A program made the translations under genes and the position numbers. 14,588 nucleotides of DNA, from assembly GCA_964586135.1 (NCBI GenBank), contig CAZPGS010000018.1, forward strand, positions 1 through 14,588. Direction: 5' to 3'. Source of the DNA: WYZ-LMO8 sp964586135 (GTDB lineage Archaea; Thermoproteota; Methanomethylicia; Nezhaarchaeales; WYZ-LMO8). The notes under the pieces were generated by a model. That model was not told where the DNA came from. It worked only from the letters and a program-made list of their open reading frames with translations, and did no database searches. This document shows positions 11,761-14,588 of the stretch, piece by piece. The stretch's first letter is position 1; the number at the start of each line of letters is the position of its first letter.

Positions 11761-13028
11761 AGATCTTCGACTTGAGCAGGCAGATGGAGGAAGCACTGAG
11801 AGAGGCTTCCAAGAGGGGGCTCGAGGACCTCGAGAGGGCAGTAGAGGTCGTCAGGCCCATAGTAATGGCGGTCAGAGAGCAGGGCGACGAGGCAGTCAAG
11901 GCCTACGATAAGAAGTTCTCGAGGGTGGCTCGCGACTACGAAGTCAAGGTGTCGAGGAGTGAGGTAGAAGAGGCCTACTTAAGAGTCGACCAAGAGTTCG
12001 TAAGGTCCCTGAGGAAGGCGATAGAGGTGGTCACGAGGTTCCACGAGAAGGAGGGGCCTAGGCCTTGGATCGAGGAGCTCGCGAAGGGGCTCAGAGTAGG
12101 GGTGATCCCTCGACCCGTCGACGTCGCCGGCCTCTACATACCCGGCGGGCGGGCCCCATACCCCTCGACAGCGGTCATGACGGGGGTCCCAGCTAAGGTA
12201 GCTGGCGTGAGTAGACTCGTGGCCTGCTCTCCTCCTGGCCCCGACGGCGAGCTCAACCCCTACGTGCTCGTCGCGCTAAACGAAGTGGGCGTTGACGAAG
12301 TGTATAGGGCTGGCGGGGCTCAGGCAATAGCCGCTATGGCCTATGGCACCGAGAGCGTGGCCAAGGTCGACGTCATAGCCGGCCCGGGAAACATCTACGT
12401 CACCGCTGCGAAGTACCTCGTGAGCCACGTCGTCGGAATCGACGTGCTGGCAGGCCCTAGCGAACTGCTGGTCATAGCCGACGAAAATGTAGATCCCGGC
12501 CTAGTGGCCATAGACTTGGCGTCCCAAGCGGAGCACGACCCCTTGGCCCAAGTAGCCCTCGCGGCGACTCGCCCCGACATCGTGAAAAGGGTCGTAGAGG
12601 AGCTCGAGCCCTTAGCGAAGGAGAGCTCGGTGGTCGAGGAGGTCTTGAAGGAGCGCTTCGTAGCGGTCTACGGGTCTCGGGAAGAGCTCGTGGAGTTCGC
12701 CAACGCCTATGCCCCTGAGCACCTTCAATTAATGGTGTCGAGGCCCGAGGAGTACGTCGACGAGATAAAGGCCGCGGGAGTCCTGTTGGTAGGGGCGAGG
12801 ACCCCGACGGCTTTGAGCGACTACTGCGCTGGCCCTAGCCACGTGCTACCGACTGGCAGGTGCTCTAAGTTCAGGAGTGGGGTCTCGACCTTGACCTTCA
12901 CCAAGTTCATGCACTACGTGGAGGTCGTAGAGGCGGGCGAAGAGATCTACAAGGCCGCCCTCAAGTTGGCCGAGGTCGAGGGCTTTAGGTTCCATGCTGA
13001 GGCGTTGAGGAGGAGGCTCGGAGTTTGA
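11757..13028 (+). CDS. hisD: Histidinol dehydrogenase
   Basis: A 423-residue zinc enzyme that oxidises L-histidinol to histidine in two NAD-dependent steps, the end of the pathway. The zinc ligands are all present: Gln257 and His260 (SQAEHD), Asp355 (LSDYCAGPSHVLPT) and His413 (FRFHAEAL). The catalytic pair Glu321-His322 lies in YAPEHLQ. Other family blocks are LYIPGGRAPYPSTA (127-139), AGPGNIYVTAAKY (208-220) and AGPSELLVIAD (232-242). Length and motif spacing are normal. ATG 11757 overlaps the hisG stop by four bases, and the hisD stop is itself overlapped by hisC as TTGA. Confidence 0.97.
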   Translation: MKIFDLSRQMEEALREASKRGLEDLERAVEVVRPIVMAVREQGDEAVKAYDKKFSRVARDYEVKVSRSEVEEAYLRVDQEFVRSLRKAIEVVTRFHEKEGPRPWIEELAKGLRVGVIPRPVDVAGLYIPGGRAPYPSTAVMTGVPAKVAGVSRLVACSPPGPDGELNPYVLVALNEVGVDEVYRAGGAQAIAAMAYGTESVAKVDVIAGPGNIYVTAAKYLVSHVVGIDVLAGPSELLVIADENVDPGLVAIDLASQAEHDPLAQVALAATRPDIVKRVVEELEPLAKESSVVEEVLKERFVAVYGSREELVEFANAYAPEHLQLMVSRPEEYVDEIKAAGVLLVGARTPTALSDYCAGPSHVLPTGRCSKFRSGVSTLTFTKFMHYVEVVEAGEEIYKAALKLAEVEGFRFHAEALRRRLGV

Positions 13029-14110
13029 GCGTGGAGGCCTACGTCAACCCCCACGTGAAGAGGCTTTCTAGGTACGAGCTCAAAGAGAGGAGGGTCCCTG
13101 CGACAGAGGTGTTCAAGCTCGACGCCAATGAGAACTTAGTGCTAAGCGAGGACTGGATCAGGGGCTTGGTGAGAGAGGCCGTCGAGAAGGTTGACGTCAG
13201 GCTCTACCCTCCGATCTATGCCTCCAAGGCCGTCGAGGCGATAGCGAACTTCCTCGGCATCTCGAAGAAGAACGTGATTGTCGAGAATGGAAGTGACTCG
13301 ATAATAGACCTCATCGCCAAGTGCTTCGTTGGCCAAGGAAGGGCCGTGATAGTGGAGCCGACCTTCGAGATGTACAGGTTCTACGTCGAGGCCCTAGGAG
13401 GGGTGGCCGATAGCTTTTACATGAACGAGGGCTTCACGATAGACGTCGACGAGCTCCTCAGGAGGGCCGAGGGCGCCAAGGTCATATTCATGGCCTCTCC
13501 CAACAACCCCACGGGCACTCAACAGCCCAAGGAGGTCGTAGAAGCCATAGCCGAGGGCTTCGAGGGCCTGCTGGTGGTCGACGAGGCCTATGCCGACTTC
13601 GGGGACTTCAGCCTATGGGACTTGCCGCTAAAGCGCGAGAACGTCGTGGTCTTGAGGTCCTTCTCTAAGGTCGCCGGGCTGGCGGGCTTGCGGATAGGCT
13701 ACGCCGTCGTCAGCGAAGAGGTGCATGGCTTCATAAGCAGGCTCCGGTCGCCCTACTCCGTCAACTCAATAGCTCAAGAGGTCGTGAGGCTGATCCTCGA
13801 GAGGTGGGACGAGGTGAAGAGAGCCGTCGAGGTCGTGAGGGCCGAGAGGGACTTCTTAGTGAGAGAGCTCGCCTCCATAAAGGGGATTAGGCCGTATGAA
13901 TCTAAGGCGAACTTCGTGCTCTTCAGGGTCGAGGCCATGAGCTCCTGGGAGCTGGTCGATAGGCTGGAGGCCATGGGCTTCCACGTCAGGGAGAGAAGCG
14001 CCAAGCCCTTGCTAGAGAACTGCGTCAGGGTGACTGTGGGCCCTCGGAGGGTCAACGAGCTATTCGTCAGAGCCTTGAGGAGGACTCTGGGCCAAGAGCA
14101 ACGCGGCTGA
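13025..14110 (+). CDS. hisC: Histidinol-phosphate aminotransferase
   Basis: A 361-residue class I/II PLP enzyme that converts imidazole-acetol phosphate to histidinol phosphate with glutamate as donor. LDANENL (32-38) is the usual N-terminal substrate block; SPNNPTG (158-164), VVDEAYADF (184-192) and the Schiff-base lysine Lys215 in RSFSKVAGLAGLRIGY are the PLP site; NCVRVTVG near the C-terminus carries the conserved arginine. Length is typical. TTG 13025 overlaps the hisD stop as TTGA; GTG 13031 is a possible alternative that trims two residues. Operon position between hisD and hisB and the motif set separate it from other aminotransferases of the class. Confidence 0.95.
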   Translation: MSVEAYVNPHVKRLSRYELKERRVPATEVFKLDANENLVLSEDWIRGLVREAVEKVDVRLYPPIYASKAVEAIANFLGISKKNVIVENGSDSIIDLIAKCFVGQGRAVIVEPTFEMYRFYVEALGGVADSFYMNEGFTIDVDELLRRAEGAKVIFMASPNNPTGTQQPKEVVEAIAEGFEGLLVVDEAYADFGDFSLWDLPLKRENVVVLRSFSKVAGLAGLRIGYAVVSEEVHGFISRLRSPYSVNSIAQEVVRLILERWDEVKRAVEVVRAERDFLVRELASIKGIRPYESKANFVLFRVEAMSSWELVDRLEAMGFHVRERSAKPLLENCVRVTVGPRRVNELFVRALRRTLGQEQRG

Positions 14111-14151
14111 GGAGCCTTTTTTACGAGGGCCAACGCGAAATATCCGAGTCC

Positions 14152-14158
14152 GGAGGAG
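14152..14158 (+). promoter_or_regulatory. Ribosome binding site of hisB
   Basis: GGAGGAG, eight bases (counted from GGAGG) before TTG 14165. The 54-base gap after hisC has no ATG, GTG or TTG in this frame before 14165, so the site fixes the start. The gap also holds six Ts at 14117-14122. Confidence 0.6.
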
Positions 14159-14164
14159 CTCTCT

Positions 14165-14588
14165 TTGAGGAAGTCAAGGGTCGAGAGGAAGACGGCGGAG
14201 ACCCACGTGGAGGTGGAGCTAGAGCTCGACGGCGAAGGTCGCTACGACGTCGAGACCGGCTTCCTCTTCTTAGACCACATGCTCAAGACCCTAGCGTTCC
14301 ATGGGCTCTTTAACCTAAGCGCCAAGGTCGTCGAGGGGGACTTGGAGCACCACATGGTAGAGGACGTCGGCTTAGCCCTGGGCGAGGCATTGTCAAAAGC
14401 CCTCGGGGGCAGAGAAGGTATCAACAGGTTTGGCTGGGCCGTAGTGCCGATGGACGAGGCCCTAGCGCTAGTAGCCGTGGACCTCTCTGGCAGGCCTTCG
14501 TTCTACGCAGAGCTGAACCTCCGAGCGGACTATGTGGAGGACATAAAGTCCGAGGACCTCTTGCACTTCCTGAGGTCTATGGCGGAGG
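14165..14588 (+). CDS. hisB: Imidazoleglycerol-phosphate dehydratase (3' end outside window)
   Basis: The first 141 codons of a manganese enzyme that dehydrates imidazole glycerol phosphate to imidazole acetol phosphate, the substrate of the HisC next to it. Typical blocks are RKTAETHVEVELELDG (near 6-21), LFLDHML with its metal-site histidine (near 36-42), the first half of the metal pair HHMVEDVG (near 61-68), and PMDEALALVAVDLSGRP (near 96-112). The second HH-x-x-E motif lies beyond the window. It appears as the single-domain form without a histidinol phosphatase part, at least at the N-terminus. Fifth gene of the his operon, in frame with hisC but separated by its stop and 54 bases. Confidence 0.93.
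   Translation, partial: MRKSRVERKTAETHVEVELELDGEGRYDVETGFLFLDHMLKTLAFHGLFNLSAKVVEGDLEHHMVEDVGLALGEALSKALGGREGINRFGWAVVPMDEALALVAVDLSGRPSFYAELNLRADYVEDIKSEDLLHFLRSMAE

Noticed and set aside
1..14588. CRISPR array, insertion sequence, phage or toxin-antitoxin genes
   Set aside because: No regularly spaced repeats, transposase, integrase or toxin-like frames seen on either strand; the content is mainly metabolic.

Overview
The window looks like a piece of a thermophilic archaeon, most likely Thermoproteota (Crenarchaeota in the broad sense), probably from a draft or metagenome assembly because it holds a run of exactly 100 Ns (5176-5275). Reasons: GC-rich coding DNA with heavy AGG use for arginine, many GTG and TTG starts, GGTGA-type ribosome sites, TATA boxes of the form TTTAAAT about 26 bases ahead of expected transcript starts, and a lysine-type homocitrate synthase with a C-terminal RAM domain as known from Sulfolobus. 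The taxon is inference; no rRNA gene is present.

Layout. 1-2132: an unrecognised protein (35-811), a possible 21-residue membrane peptide (883-948), and a radical SAM/SPASM enzyme on the minus strand (999-1979). 2133-4087: a free-standing B3/4-domain protein (minus) and a class V aminotransferase (plus) that diverge from one palindromic TATA box. 4053-5043: a minus-strand pair, flavin reductase-like protein then cyclophilin-like protein. 5087-5275: the first 29 codons of a plus-strand gene cut by the assembly gap. 5277-9689: a minus-strand block reading homocitrate synthase, 2-isopropylmalate synthase (leuA), a DHH phosphoesterase and a small acidic protein. 9690-9927: a divergent intergenic region with AT-rich promoter DNA and a GC-rich, self-complementary island. 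9928-14588: a tight histidine operon, hisZ-hisG-hisD-hisC-hisB, running off the end.

Taken together, the right two thirds is an amino-acid biosynthesis neighbourhood: homocitrate synthase opens the alpha-aminoadipate route to lysine, LeuA opens leucine synthesis, and the his genes cover the first step (HisG with HisZ), the dehydratase step (HisB), the transaminase step (HisC) and the final oxidation (HisD). HisA, HisF, HisH and HisI/E are not in the window. The left third is a set of small independent units with unassigned or general metabolic roles. I found no CRISPR array, insertion sequence, tRNA, rRNA or phage gene. The most unusual observations are the structured GC island ahead of hisZ, the missing conventional start of hisZ, a sharply bounded near-identical tract shared by the two synthase genes, and a hairpin just ahead of leuA.
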